A DNA stretch of 64,000 bases from DATKSG01 sp035531775 (GTDB lineage: Bacteria; Actinomycetota; Acidimicrobiia; Acidimicrobiales; UBA8190): positions 1 through 64,000 of the forward strand of contig DATKSG010000014.1 in assembly GCA_035531775.1 (NCBI GenBank), given 5' to 3'. A program made the position numbers and the translations under genes. The notes under the pieces are model-generated. The model saw only the letters and a list, made by a program, of their open reading frames with translations. It had not been told where the DNA came from and did not search any database. Positions 1-9,003 of the stretch are shown piece after piece; within the stretch, counting starts at the first letter, position 1; each line of letters begins with the position of its first letter.

Positions 1-1
1 C

Positions 2-1447
2 GTCTACCTGGCCAAGAAAGTCGACGACGCCACGGCCCACAAGATCGAGGCCTTGGCCCTGGCCGGCATCAACCTCCTACCCGATTCGCAGCGCGTGAAC
101 CCCGCCGGGCAGATGGCGGCTCCGGTGATCGGCATCGTCGGGGGATCGGGGGCGGGCGCCTCCGGTCTCGAATACTCCGACAACGCTTTGTTGACAGGCA
201 AGGCGGGCTCGCTGATAGTGCAGAAGACGCCCGATGACGTGCCTCTGCCTGGCACCGACACAGCCAGCGGGGCGGTGCCCGGCAGCGGGTTGGAGCTGAC
301 ACTGGACGAGCCCCTGCAATACGTCACCGAGCAGTCCCTCGGTGCCGCCATCACCTCGGCGCACGCCAAAAGTGGCATCGCCGTCATCATGGACGCCCGC
401 ACCGGCGACATCCTGGCCATGGCCAACCTGGTGGCCGACCCGGCCACGGGCAAGGTGAGCCAGGCGGCGTCGAACCTGGACGTCACCAAGGTGTACGAGC
501 CGGGTTCGGTGTTCAAACTGGTCACGTTCTCGGCCGCTCTACAGGCTGGCGTGATCACCCCACAGCAGATGTTCAGCGTCCCCAATTCGTTGAACATCGA
601 CGGCTGGGTCTTCCACGACGCCGAGAACCACGCCACCGAGCAGCTGTCGGCCACCCAGATCCTGGCGCAGTCCTCCAATATCGGGACCATTGAGATCGCC
701 AACCTCCTCGGTCGCGATCGCTTGGCAGCGCAGATCGCCAACCTCGGCTTCGGGCGCTCCAGCGGGCTCAGCTTCCCCGGTGAGTCCGATGGCCTGGTCC
801 GGGCCGACCCGGCGCAGTGGTCGGGCTCGGCCATGGGATCGACGCCCATCGGGCAGGACGACGCGGTGACCGCCCAGCAGGTGTTGGACATGGTGAACAC
901 GGTGGCCACCGGCGGCGTGTTCGTCCCGCCCCGCCTGGTGCGGGCCACGGTGAGGCCCGACGGCACCTTGGCCGATGTCCCGCCGCTGTCGACACACCGG
1001 ATCCTGGCGCCGGCGGTGTCGGCCGAGCTCACCACCATGATGGAGCAGGTCGTCCAAGACGGCACCGCCGTGAGCGCCGGCATCCCGGGCTATACGGTGG
1101 CCGGCAAGACGGGCACGGCCCAGGTCCCCGACCCGGTGCACGGGGGCTATATTCCGGGCGCCTACATGGCCACCTTCGCCGGGTTCGCCCCGGCCGAGCA
1201 CCCGGTGCTCTCGGCCATCGTGGTCCTCGAGCAGCCCACGCCCATCTACGGAGGGGTGGTGGCCGCCCCGGTGTTCTCGCAGGTCATGAGATACGCACTG
1301 CACCGCTACGGCGTGCCCACCTCCCCGGCCGGCGCCCTGGTCGGGGGTACGGCGCAGTCGGTGCCGCTGAGCTCGCCGGTTCCGGCGCCCGGATCCAGCC
1401 CCGCTACGATCGGCGCCAACGCCGGCACTCCCACGGGCACCCCGTGA
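2..1447 (+). CDS. ftsI: Division transpeptidase FtsI (class B penicillin-binding protein), 5' end cut by window
   Basis: The protein cross-links septal peptidoglycan at the division site. The frame is open from base 2, so the N-terminal membrane anchor lies outside the window and 481 residues remain. The transpeptidase motifs are all present: SVFK with the acylated serine at codon 506-508, the SSN triad motif, and GKTGTAQ near base 1105. The C-terminus ends in a short Pro/Ser/Thr-rich tail with no PASTA domain that I can see. It is followed 22 bases later by murE, the usual dcw neighbour. Its identity as FtsI rather than another class B PBP rests on this context. Confidence 0.93.
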   Translation, partial: VYLAKKVDDATAHKIEALALAGINLLPDSQRVNPAGQMAAPVIGIVGGSGAGASGLEYSDNALLTGKAGSLIVQKTPDDVPLPGTDTASGAVPGSGLELTLDEPLQYVTEQSLGAAITSAHAKSGIAVIMDARTGDILAMANLVADPATGKVSQAASNLDVTKVYEPGSVFKLVTFSAALQAGVITPQQMFSVPNSLNIDGWVFHDAENHATEQLSATQILAQSSNIGTIEIANLLGRDRLAAQIANLGFGRSSGLSFPGESDGLVRADPAQWSGSAMGSTPIGQDDAVTAQQVLDMVNTVATGGVFVPPRLVRATVRPDGTLADVPPLSTHRILAPAVSAELTTMMEQVVQDGTAVSAGIPGYTVAGKTGTAQVPDPVHGGYIPGAYMATFAGFAPAEHPVLSAIVVLEQPTPIYGGVVAAPVFSQVMRYALHRYGVPTSPAGALVGGTAQSVPLSSPVPAPGSSPATIGANAGTPTGTP

Positions 1448-1469
1448 TCTGGCCGCCGGCCCTCCCATC

Positions 1470-2894
1470 GTGCGCATGGACCGGTTGCTCGAAGCTGTCG
1501 ACCTCATCGCCGTCACCGGTGACCCTTCCCGGGCCGAGGTGACGTCCGTCGCGCTCGACAGTCGCCGCGTCGAACCGGGGGCGCTGTTCTGCTGCTTGCC
1601 CGGGCATCATGCCGATGGCCACGATTTCGCCCACCGTGCTCTATCAGGCGGTGCCGTCGGGCTGCTGGTGGAGCGGCACCTGCCCGGCATAGAGGCCCCG
1701 CAAGCGGTGGTGGCCCCTGGCATGGCTCGGCGGGCGATGGCCCAGGTCTCCAAGGCTCTGTACCACGACCCGGCGTCCGCGCTCACTACGGTCGGCGTCA
1801 CCGGTACCAACGGGAAGACCACGGTGACGCATCTGCTGGCCGCTATCTTCGAGGCGCACGGCATACCCTGCGCCGTCATCGGCACCCTCGACGGAGCCAG
1901 GACCACCCCCGAGGCACCCGACCTGCAGCGCCTATTGGCCGAAGCACGTGACGGGGGTCGGGCGGCGGTGTCCATGGAAGTGTCGTCGCATGCACTCACC
2001 GAAGCTCGCGTGGACGGCATCGTCTTCACCGCCGCCGTCTTCACCAACTTGAGCCACGACCACCTGGACCATCACGGGACCATGGAGGCGTACTTCGAGG
2101 CCAAGGCCGAGTTGTTCACCCCCCAGCGCACCGCCTTGGGCGTGGTCAACGCCGAGGACACGTGGGGACAGAAGCTCATAGACTGGTCCACGGTTCCGAT
2201 CGTGGTCTACGGCGAGAGCGATGCCAGTGCCGTGCAGTCGCTGCCTACGGGAACGAGCTTCACATGGCGCGGACGCCGGGTGGGACTGCGGCTGAGCGGC
2301 CGGTACCACGTGGTCAATGCCGTGGCTGCCGCCACCACCGCCTCCGCCTTAGGCGTGCCCGACGACGCCGTCGTCGCCGGGTTGGAGGCGGCCGCGCCGG
2401 TGCCGGGGCGCTTCGAGGTGGTGGCTCCGGGTGGGCCTTTCACGGTGGTGGTGGACTATGCCCACACCCCCGAAGGCCTGCGCAGCGCCCTGCGAAGCGC
2501 CCGTCAGCTGGCCGGCACCGGTCGGGTGGTGTGCATGTTCGGTTGTGGGGGAGAACGTGATCGGGCCAAGCGCCCGGCCATGGGTGCGGTGGCCGCCGCC
2601 GATGCCGATGTGGTCGTGATTACCTCGGACAACCCCCGGGGGGAGGAGCCCAGGTCCATCATCGACGACATCCTGACCGGAGCGCACGGGAGCGCCGAGG
2701 TGGTGGTGGAGCTCGAGCGACGCGCCGCCATCGGCCGGGCTCTGGATCTGGCCCGTGGCGGTGACGTCGTGCTGCTGGCCGGCAAGGGCCATGAGCAGGC
2801 CATCGAGGCCGGCGGCCGGTTTCTCCCCTTTGATGACCGGGTGGAGGCGGCCGCCGCCCTGGCCGAGCGCGGGCAGGGGGCGAGCGAGCCGTGA
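1470..2894 (+). CDS. murE: UDP-MurNAc-L-Ala-D-Glu:meso-diaminopimelate ligase MurE
   Basis: This cytoplasmic ATP-dependent ligase adds the third stem-peptide residue to UDP-MurNAc-dipeptide. The 474-residue length is normal. The Mur P-loop TGTNGKTT lies at about residues 111-118. The acceptor motif DNPR is at residues 387-390; in this family DNPR marks meso-diaminopimelate specificity rather than lysine. The start is GTG at 1470, with an alternative ATG six bases on. The gene overlaps mraY by 4 bases. The usual next gene, murF, is absent. Confidence 0.96.
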   Translation: MRMDRLLEAVDLIAVTGDPSRAEVTSVALDSRRVEPGALFCCLPGHHADGHDFAHRALSGGAVGLLVERHLPGIEAPQAVVAPGMARRAMAQVSKALYHDPASALTTVGVTGTNGKTTVTHLLAAIFEAHGIPCAVIGTLDGARTTPEAPDLQRLLAEARDGGRAAVSMEVSSHALTEARVDGIVFTAAVFTNLSHDHLDHHGTMEAYFEAKAELFTPQRTALGVVNAEDTWGQKLIDWSTVPIVVYGESDASAVQSLPTGTSFTWRGRRVGLRLSGRYHVVNAVAAATTASALGVPDDAVVAGLEAAAPVPGRFEVVAPGGPFTVVVDYAHTPEGLRSALRSARQLAGTGRVVCMFGCGGERDRAKRPAMGAVAAADADVVVITSDNPRGEEPRSIIDDILTGAHGSAEVVVELERRAAIGRALDLARGGDVVLLAGKGHEQAIEAGGRFLPFDDRVEAAAALAERGQGASEP

Positions 2895-3922
2895 TCAGCC
2901 TCATGGCATCGGGTGGTCTGGCCCTGTGGGTGGCCGGGCTCGGGACGCCGCTGCTCATCCACTGGCTGCTGCGCCGCCGCATCGGACAACAAATCCGCTC
3001 CGACGGCCCGTTCATGCACCATGCCAAGGCGGGCACTCCCACCATGGGTGGGGTGGCCATTATCGGCGCCGCCCTCGGCGGGTATCTCCTCAGCCACATC
3101 GGCACCCACGTGGCCTTCAGCCGGCCCGGCGTCCTCGTGGTGCTGGCCACGGTGTCGGCCGGGATCGTCGGGCTCGTGGACGACTGGATCAAGGTCCGTC
3201 ACAGGCGGAGCCTCGGGCTCAACAAACGGGGCAAGTTCGGAGCATTGACGGTAATCGCCGTGGGCTTCGCCTTGGCTTCGGAACACTGGGCCGGGGTGAA
3301 CACCCATCTGTCCTTCACCCGTTGGGACTCCTTCGGCCTCGAGCTCGGCACCGTCGGATGGGTGCTGTGGGCCGTGCTGGTCATGGTGGGCACTGCCAAT
3401 GCCGTCAATCTGACCGACGGCCTCGACGGCTTGGCGTCGGGATCGGCCACCTTTTGCTTCGCCTGTTTGGCGGTGATCGGCTACTGGCAATTCCGCCACC
3501 TCTCGCTGTACCACGTGGAGTCGGCGCTCGACTTGGCCTTGGCCGCCGTGGCGCTGGCCGGGGCTTGTCTCGGGTTCTTATGGTGGAATGCGGCGCCGGC
3601 CCGGATCTTCATGGGTGATACCGGTTCTCTGGCCATTGGCACCGGCCTGGCCGCCCTCTGTCTGCAGATGAACCTGCAGTTGCTCTTACCCGTCATCGGC
3701 GGCCTGTTCGTGATCGTGACGTTGTCGGTGGTCATCCAGGTGGTGAGCTTTCGCGTCTTCCATCGGCGCGTGTTCCGCATGGCGCCCATCCACCACCACT
3801 TCGAGCTGGCGGGGTGGCCCGAGACGACCGTCATCATCAGGTTCTGGATCCTCGGCGGCCTGTTCGCTGCCTTCGGCCTCGGCTTGTTCTATGCCGACTT
3901 CCTGGCCGCCACGGCTCACTGA
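2891..3922 (+). CDS. mraY: Phospho-MurNAc-pentapeptide translocase MraY
   Basis: This integral membrane enzyme transfers phospho-MurNAc-pentapeptide to undecaprenyl phosphate, forming lipid I. The 343-residue protein has about ten hydrophobic segments. Signature residues are the DD pair at 97-98, NAVNLTDGLDG at 170-180, MGDTGS at 241-246 and the HHH run at 301-303 just after AP. The GTG start overlaps the murE stop by 4 bases (GTGA), so translation is probably coupled. An 8-base gap separates it from murD. Confidence 0.97.
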   Translation: MISLMASGGLALWVAGLGTPLLIHWLLRRRIGQQIRSDGPFMHHAKAGTPTMGGVAIIGAALGGYLLSHIGTHVAFSRPGVLVVLATVSAGIVGLVDDWIKVRHRRSLGLNKRGKFGALTVIAVGFALASEHWAGVNTHLSFTRWDSFGLELGTVGWVLWAVLVMVGTANAVNLTDGLDGLASGSATFCFACLAVIGYWQFRHLSLYHVESALDLALAAVALAGACLGFLWWNAAPARIFMGDTGSLAIGTGLAALCLQMNLQLLLPVIGGLFVIVTLSVVIQVVSFRVFHRRVFRMAPIHHHFELAGWPETTVIIRFWILGGLFAAFGLGLFYADFLAATAH

Positions 3923-3930
3923 GGTAGCGG

Positions 3931-5265
3931 GTGCCCCGCCGGCGGGTCCTGGTCTACGGCCTCGGTGTAAGCGGCGAGGCTGCCATCCGGCACCTGCTCG
4001 CCGACGGCGTGGAGGTGGTGGCAGCTGACGACGACCCGGCCGAGCCTGCCCGGCGCAGGGCCCGTGAACTCGGGGTGGAACTTGTGGTGGCTCCCGACGC
4101 CCCGACCCTGGCGCTTCTGGCCGACGAGTTCGACGAGGTGGTGGTGAGCCCGGGTGTCCCCGCTCACCACCGGGTGCTGGCCCTAGGCGCATCGGTGTCA
4201 TTGGTGGGCGACGTCGAGCTGGCATGGCGCCGGGCCACAGTGCCGATGGTGGCGATCACCGGCACCAACGGCAAGACCACGGTGGTTACCTTGGTGACGT
4301 CCATGCTCCAAGCTTCGGGGCGTCGAGCCGTGGCCGGAGGCAACATCGGCACTCCCTTGCTCGACGCTGTGGTGGGCGAGGTCGACGTGGTGGTGGCCGA
4401 GGTGTCGTCGTTTCAGCTGGCTCTCACCACCTCGTTTCGTCCGGCGGTGGCGGCGTGGCTCAACTTCTCGGCTGACCACCTCGACTGGCACCCGTCGCTG
4501 GAGCACTACCGGTCGGCCAAGACACGGTTGTGGGCCAATGCCGGCCCCGGCGATGTGGCCGTGGCCAACGCCGAGGATGCCGTGGTGCTCGAGGCCAGCC
4601 GTGTCCCCGCCGCGCGCGGTGCGTCAGTGGTGACCTTCGGCCTCGACGCCGGTGACTACCGGATCGAGCGCGACGTCATCTTAGGGCCGACTGGTGAGTT
4701 CGGGCCGGTGGCCGACCTTCCCCGATCGTTTCCGCACGAGCTGAGCGACGCCCTGTGCGCAGTGGCGTCGGCGTCGGCGATGGCGGCCGCCGCCGACGCG
4801 TGTTGGAGCGCCCTGCGTCAGTTCCGGGGCCTCCCCCACCGCGTGCAGCTGGTGGGGGAGGCTAAAGGGGTGAAGTACTACGACGATTCCAAGGCGACCA
4901 CTCCGGGAGCGGTACTGGCCGCCCTGGCCGCCTTCCCGTCGGTGGTGCTGGTGGCCGGAGGTCGCAACAAGGGCCTGGACCTGACCCCGTTGCGTGAAGC
5001 CGCCGCCGGGCTGCGAGCCGTGGTGGCCATCGGTGAGGCGGCGGGGGAGGTGGAGGTGGTGTTCGAAGGCGCCTGCCCAGTACGACGGGCAGGCTCCATG
5101 TCCGATGCCGTGACCGCCGCCGCCGAGCTGGCTCACCCCGGCGATGCCGTGGTCCTGTCGCCGGCATGTGCCTCGTTCGATTGGTACCGCTCATATGGCG
5201 AACGTGGCGACGACTTCGCCCGTCATGTGCGCGCTCTGGGTGCCGTGGGGGCTGAACACCCATGA
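3931..5265 (+). CDS. murD: UDP-MurNAc-L-alanine:D-glutamate ligase MurD
   Basis: This cytoplasmic ligase adds D-glutamate to UDP-MurNAc-L-Ala. The 444-residue protein has an N-terminal Rossmann-like domain opening with LVYGLGVSG, the ATP-binding GTNGKTT at about residues 111-117, and a C-terminal Mur ligase domain containing DDSKATTP and GGRNKG. The GTG start lies 8 bases after mraY, and the stop overlaps ftsW by 4 bases. Reading order murE-mraY-murD is typical of dcw clusters except for the missing murF. Confidence 0.96.
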   Translation: MPRRRVLVYGLGVSGEAAIRHLLADGVEVVAADDDPAEPARRRARELGVELVVAPDAPTLALLADEFDEVVVSPGVPAHHRVLALGASVSLVGDVELAWRRATVPMVAITGTNGKTTVVTLVTSMLQASGRRAVAGGNIGTPLLDAVVGEVDVVVAEVSSFQLALTTSFRPAVAAWLNFSADHLDWHPSLEHYRSAKTRLWANAGPGDVAVANAEDAVVLEASRVPAARGASVVTFGLDAGDYRIERDVILGPTGEFGPVADLPRSFPHELSDALCAVASASAMAAAADACWSALRQFRGLPHRVQLVGEAKGVKYYDDSKATTPGAVLAALAAFPSVVLVAGGRNKGLDLTPLREAAAGLRAVVAIGEAAGEVEVVFEGACPVRRAGSMSDAVTAAAELAHPGDAVVLSPACASFDWYRSYGERGDDFARHVRALGAVGAEHP

Positions 5266-6506
5266 GCCCGGCATCACGGTCAGCGAGGTCCTCGAACCCG
5301 GCCGAGCAGCGGCGCCGCCCGGCCCTCACCGTCGTGGGGTCGGGGTCCCGGAGCCGGGTGTCCCGAGCCGACGCCATCCCCACCCACGTGGCGCTGCTGG
5401 CCATCGTCGGAGCCTTGTGCGCCATCGGGCTGGTCATGGTCCTGTGTGCTTCGGCCTACACGTCGCTGCAGTACTACGGATCGGTGTGGACCATATTCGA
5501 GCGCCAGGCCCTGTGGATGGCGCTGGGCTCCATCGCCTTGTACGTCACCTCACGTGTGCGCTACGACCGTTGGCGCCGGCTCCGGGTCGTGATGCTGGTG
5601 GGCACGGTGGGTCTGCTCATGGCTGTGCTCGTCCCCGGTGTCGGTGTGTCGGCCGGCGGATCGAGCCGGTGGATCGGCTTCAGCCAGTTGAGGGTGCAGC
5701 CGTCGGAGCTCATGAAGCTGGCTCTGGCTGTGTTCGCCGCTGACCTGTTGGCGCGCCGAGCCGACCAAGTGCACGAGCCGAGACGCGTGGCGGCGCCGCT
5801 GTTGCTCATTCTCGCCTTCACGGGCCTGCTAGTGCTGAAGCAGCCTGACATGGGCACGGCCATCGTGCTCGTGTGCATTACCTTCGGTTTGCTTTATGCC
5901 GGGGGAGTGCCAGTGGGGGCCGTCCTCAAGACGCTGGCCGCCACCACCGTGCTCGGCTTGGTGGTCGGGTTGGCTGAGCCGTATCGCCGCCAGCGCCTGC
6001 TCTCGTTCATCAACCCCTTTGCCCATGCCCGAGGGTCGGGGTACCAGGTGGTGCAGTCGCTCGTCGGCCTGGGCTCAGGCCGGCTCTTCGGCTTGGGCCT
6101 CGGAGGTGGTCACCAGCAATGGGGCTTGCTACCCAATGCCCATACCGACTTCATCTTCGCCGTGGTGGGCCAGGACGGAGGCCTGCTCGGGACCCTCGTG
6201 GTGCTGGGCCTCTTCCTCGCCTTGGCCTGGTACGGCCTGCAAGCGGCCAGCCGCGCCCCCGATCGCTTCGGCGGCCTGCTGGCCATCGCCGCCACCTGCT
6301 GGATCACGAGCCAGGCCGTCATCAACATGGGAGCCGTCATAGGGGTTCTGCCGGTCACCGGGATCCCGCTGCCCTTCGTCTCCTTCGGCGGCTCTTCGCT
6401 GGTCATCACCATGATGGCCGCCGGCATCCTCGTGAACGTGGCCTCGCACGGCAGGGCTCCCGGCGCCCGACGGCTGCCGGCGCGCCCGCGCCGAATGTCG
6501 GCGTGA
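5262..6506 (+). CDS. ftsW: SEDS glycosyltransferase FtsW
   Basis: FtsW is the SEDS-family polymerase that works with FtsI to build septal glycan strands. The 414-residue protein has a basic, Ser/Arg-rich cytoplasmic N-terminus of about 40 residues followed by roughly ten membrane segments. The SEDS signature PFVSFGGSSL lies near the last segments, and the extracytoplasmic region has VGVSAGGSSRWIG. A short basic tail follows. The ATG overlaps the murD stop and its own stop overlaps murG, each by 4 bases. RodA is the alternative, but the dcw position favours FtsW. Confidence 0.94.
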   Translation: MSPASRSARSSNPAEQRRRPALTVVGSGSRSRVSRADAIPTHVALLAIVGALCAIGLVMVLCASAYTSLQYYGSVWTIFERQALWMALGSIALYVTSRVRYDRWRRLRVVMLVGTVGLLMAVLVPGVGVSAGGSSRWIGFSQLRVQPSELMKLALAVFAADLLARRADQVHEPRRVAAPLLLILAFTGLLVLKQPDMGTAIVLVCITFGLLYAGGVPVGAVLKTLAATTVLGLVVGLAEPYRRQRLLSFINPFAHARGSGYQVVQSLVGLGSGRLFGLGLGGGHQQWGLLPNAHTDFIFAVVGQDGGLLGTLVVLGLFLALAWYGLQAASRAPDRFGGLLAIAATCWITSQAVINMGAVIGVLPVTGIPLPFVSFGGSSLVITMMAAGILVNVASHGRAPGARRLPARPRRMSA

Positions 6507-7633
6507 GTCGGCGACCGTACGCCCTGGTGGCCGGCGGCGGCACGGGAGGCCACCTGGTGCCGGCGTTGGCGGTGGCCCGAGCGCTCGGGCGTGGCCGAGG
6601 CGAGGGCTCGGTGGAGCTGGTCGGCTCGCGTCGGGGTCTCGATGCCGAACTGTTGGCCGAGGCCGGCTTGCCGGTGCGACTGCTGCCGGGACGGGGCTTC
6701 GTCCGCCGGCTGTCGCCGGGGGCGGCGGCGTCGAACGTTATTGCCGTGGCCGAGCTGGCTGTGGCCGTGATCCTGGCCTTCGTATTGGTGGGCCGCCGCC
6801 GTCCGGCCGTGGTGGTGGCGATGGGGGGCTACGCCTCGGTGGCCGGCTCGGTCGCCGCCGTGCTGTGGCGGGTGCCGGTGGTGCTGGTCAACGTCGATGC
6901 CGTGCCGGGAGCAGCCAATCGCCTCATCGGGCGGTTTGCCCGGGCAGCGGCGGTGGCCTTCCCGGGCACGGCGCTGCCGAGGGCAGTGGTCACCGGGGCT
7001 CCGGTGCGCCCCGAGATCGCCGACGCCGCCCATCCCGACGCCGCGTCGCGTCTCGAGGCGCGCCGGGCGCTGGGCTTGCCCGAAGGAGGGCAGGTGATCG
7101 GCGCCGTGGGCGGATCGCTCGGGGCGGCGCGCATAAACGAAGCTCTGCTCGAGCTGGCCCGGCTGTGGGCCGACCGGACCGATGTGGCGCTTTACCACGT
7201 GGTCGGGAGGCGCGACTACCAATGGGTGGCGGCCGCCGGCTCGGGGGCCGCTGGGGCTGCGCTGCGGTACGTGCAGGTGGCCTATGAAGAGCGCATGGCG
7301 CTGTTCTACCGTGCCTCGGACGTGGTGGTGTGCCGGGCTGGCGCCAACACTGTGGCCGAACTGGCCGTGGTCGGTGTGCCCGCTGTGCTCGTCCCGTTGC
7401 CCGGCGCTCCCGGGGACCATCAGAGCGCCAATGCCCGTGCCTTGGCTCAGGCTGGCGCGGCAGTGATCCTGGCCGACGACGCCTGCACCGGCGCTCGCCT
7501 GGCCGACGTCCTCGAGGACATGCTCGGCGATCCTGGCCGGCTCGAGGCCATGGCCACGGCCGGCGCCGCGCTCGGCCGGCCCGACGCCGTGGAGGCGGTG
7601 GCGGCCGTGGTGGAAGCCGAGGCCCGGAAGTGA
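6503..7633 (+). CDS. murG: Lipid II synthase MurG (GlcNAc transferase)
   Basis: MurG adds GlcNAc from UDP-GlcNAc to lipid I on the inner face of the membrane. The protein is 376 residues from a GTG start that overlaps the ftsW stop by 4 bases; an open frame further upstream inside ftsW is not coding. The glycine-rich lipid-binding loop GGGTGGH is at residues 11-17. The GT28 C-terminal domain carries CRAGANTVAEL and PGAPGDHQSANA, which form the UDP-GlcNAc pocket in this family. Confidence 0.95.
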   Translation: MSRRPYALVAGGGTGGHLVPALAVARALGRGRGEGSVELVGSRRGLDAELLAEAGLPVRLLPGRGFVRRLSPGAAASNVIAVAELAVAVILAFVLVGRRRPAVVVAMGGYASVAGSVAAVLWRVPVVLVNVDAVPGAANRLIGRFARAAAVAFPGTALPRAVVTGAPVRPEIADAAHPDAASRLEARRALGLPEGGQVIGAVGGSLGAARINEALLELARLWADRTDVALYHVVGRRDYQWVAAAGSGAAGAALRYVQVAYEERMALFYRASDVVVCRAGANTVAELAVVGVPAVLVPLPGAPGDHQSANARALAQAGAAVILADDACTGARLADVLEDMLGDPGRLEAMATAGAALGRPDAVEAVAAVVEAEARK

Positions 7634-9003
7634 GCGGAGCCTTCGACCTGAGCCGGCCCCTGCGGATACACGTGGTGGGGGCGGGGGGAGCGGGTATGAG
7701 CGCCATCGCCTCGGTCCTGTCGGCCATGGGGAACCGGGTGACCGGCAGCGACCTCAAGTGGTCGGCAGCCCTCGAGCGCTTACGCCCTTCGGGTGTAGCG
7801 CTGTCGGTCGGCCATGATGCCGTTGCGGTGGGCGATGCCGATGTGATCACGGTGTCGAGCGCCGTGCCCGAGGGAAACCCCGAGGTGGTCGAGGCCCGCC
7901 GCCGTGGCATTCGCGTGTTGACGCGGGCCGAGATGCTGGCCGCAGTGTGCGCCCGTCGCCGCTGCGTGGCGGTGTCGGGTACCCATGGCAAGACCACCAC
8001 CACTTCGATGCTCTCGCTCATCTTGGTGGAAGCCGGCCTTCGCCCAAGCTTCCTGATCGGGGGCGACGTCAACGAGATAGGGACGAACGCCGTATGGGAC
8101 ACCGGCGAGTGGCTGGTGGTCGAGGCCGACGAGAGCGATGGGACTTTTCTCGAACTTGACCCGGAGATCGCCGTGGTCACCAACGTGGAACCCGATCATC
8201 TGGACTACTACGGCTCCTTCGAGGAGTTGGTGGCGGCCTTCGACCGCTTCTGCGACGGCCGGACCGGTGGGGTGGTGGCCGGCGCCGACGATGCCCTGGC
8301 CGCCGCCGTGGGGGGTCGCCACGGAGCCGACCTGGTGGGGATGTCGGCTTCGGCCTCATTCCGGCTCCGCAACGAGCATCGCCATGGTGGAGGTGTGGCC
8401 TTCGACCTGTGGCACGGGGCCGAGAACCTCGGATCGCTCGAGCTACCGGTGCTCGGGGCCAAGATCGCCCAGAACGCAGCCATCGCCACCGTGACGGCAT
8501 TGCTGGTCGGTGCCTCCATGGAGGCGGCTTCGGCTGCCTTGGCTCGCTTCGCCGGCGTGGCGCGCCGATACGAACGCCGAGGTGAAGCGAACGGCGTACG
8601 TTTCGTGGACGACTACGCCCATTTGCCGACGGAGGTGCATGCCGTGTTGGCGGCGGCACGGGGAGAGGCTGAGCGCTTGGTAGTGGTGTTCCAGCCTCAC
8701 CGCTACAGCCGGACGGCGGCCCTCGGTGAACAGTTCGCCGATGCCTTCGACGGCGCCGACGTGGTCATCGTCACCGATGTCTTCGGAGCCGGCGAGGCTC
8801 CGGTGCCGGGAGTGACCGGCAAGGTGGTGGCCGATGCCGTGCGTCGGGCCCACCCTGACACCGATGTGAACTTCGTGGCTGGGCGCGCCGAGTTGCGCCA
8901 GTATCTGGCCCGTCGGCTTCGGCCCGGCGATCTGTGCCTGACGTTGGGAGCCGGCGACCTCACCACCCTGCCTGACGAGCTGCTGGGCGCCCCGTCGTGG
9001 TGA
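7630..9003 (+). CDS. murC: UDP-N-acetylmuramate:L-alanine ligase MurC
   Basis: MurC adds L-alanine, the first stem-peptide residue, to UDP-MurNAc in the cytoplasm. The protein is 457 residues from a GTG start overlapping murG by 4 bases. An N-terminal GAGGAGM loop at about 17-23 binds the UDP substrate, and the ATP loop GTHGKTT is at 117-123. The middle domain has VVTNVEPDHLDYY and the C-terminal domain has FVDDYAHLPTEV. The family's usual length is about 460 residues. Confidence 0.96.
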   Translation: MSGAFDLSRPLRIHVVGAGGAGMSAIASVLSAMGNRVTGSDLKWSAALERLRPSGVALSVGHDAVAVGDADVITVSSAVPEGNPEVVEARRRGIRVLTRAEMLAAVCARRRCVAVSGTHGKTTTTSMLSLILVEAGLRPSFLIGGDVNEIGTNAVWDTGEWLVVEADESDGTFLELDPEIAVVTNVEPDHLDYYGSFEELVAAFDRFCDGRTGGVVAGADDALAAAVGGRHGADLVGMSASASFRLRNEHRHGGGVAFDLWHGAENLGSLELPVLGAKIAQNAAIATVTALLVGASMEAASAALARFAGVARRYERRGEANGVRFVDDYAHLPTEVHAVLAAARGEAERLVVVFQPHRYSRTAALGEQFADAFDGADVVIVTDVFGAGEAPVPGVTGKVVADAVRRAHPDTDVNFVAGRAELRQYLARRLRPGDLCLTLGAGDLTTLPDELLGAPSW

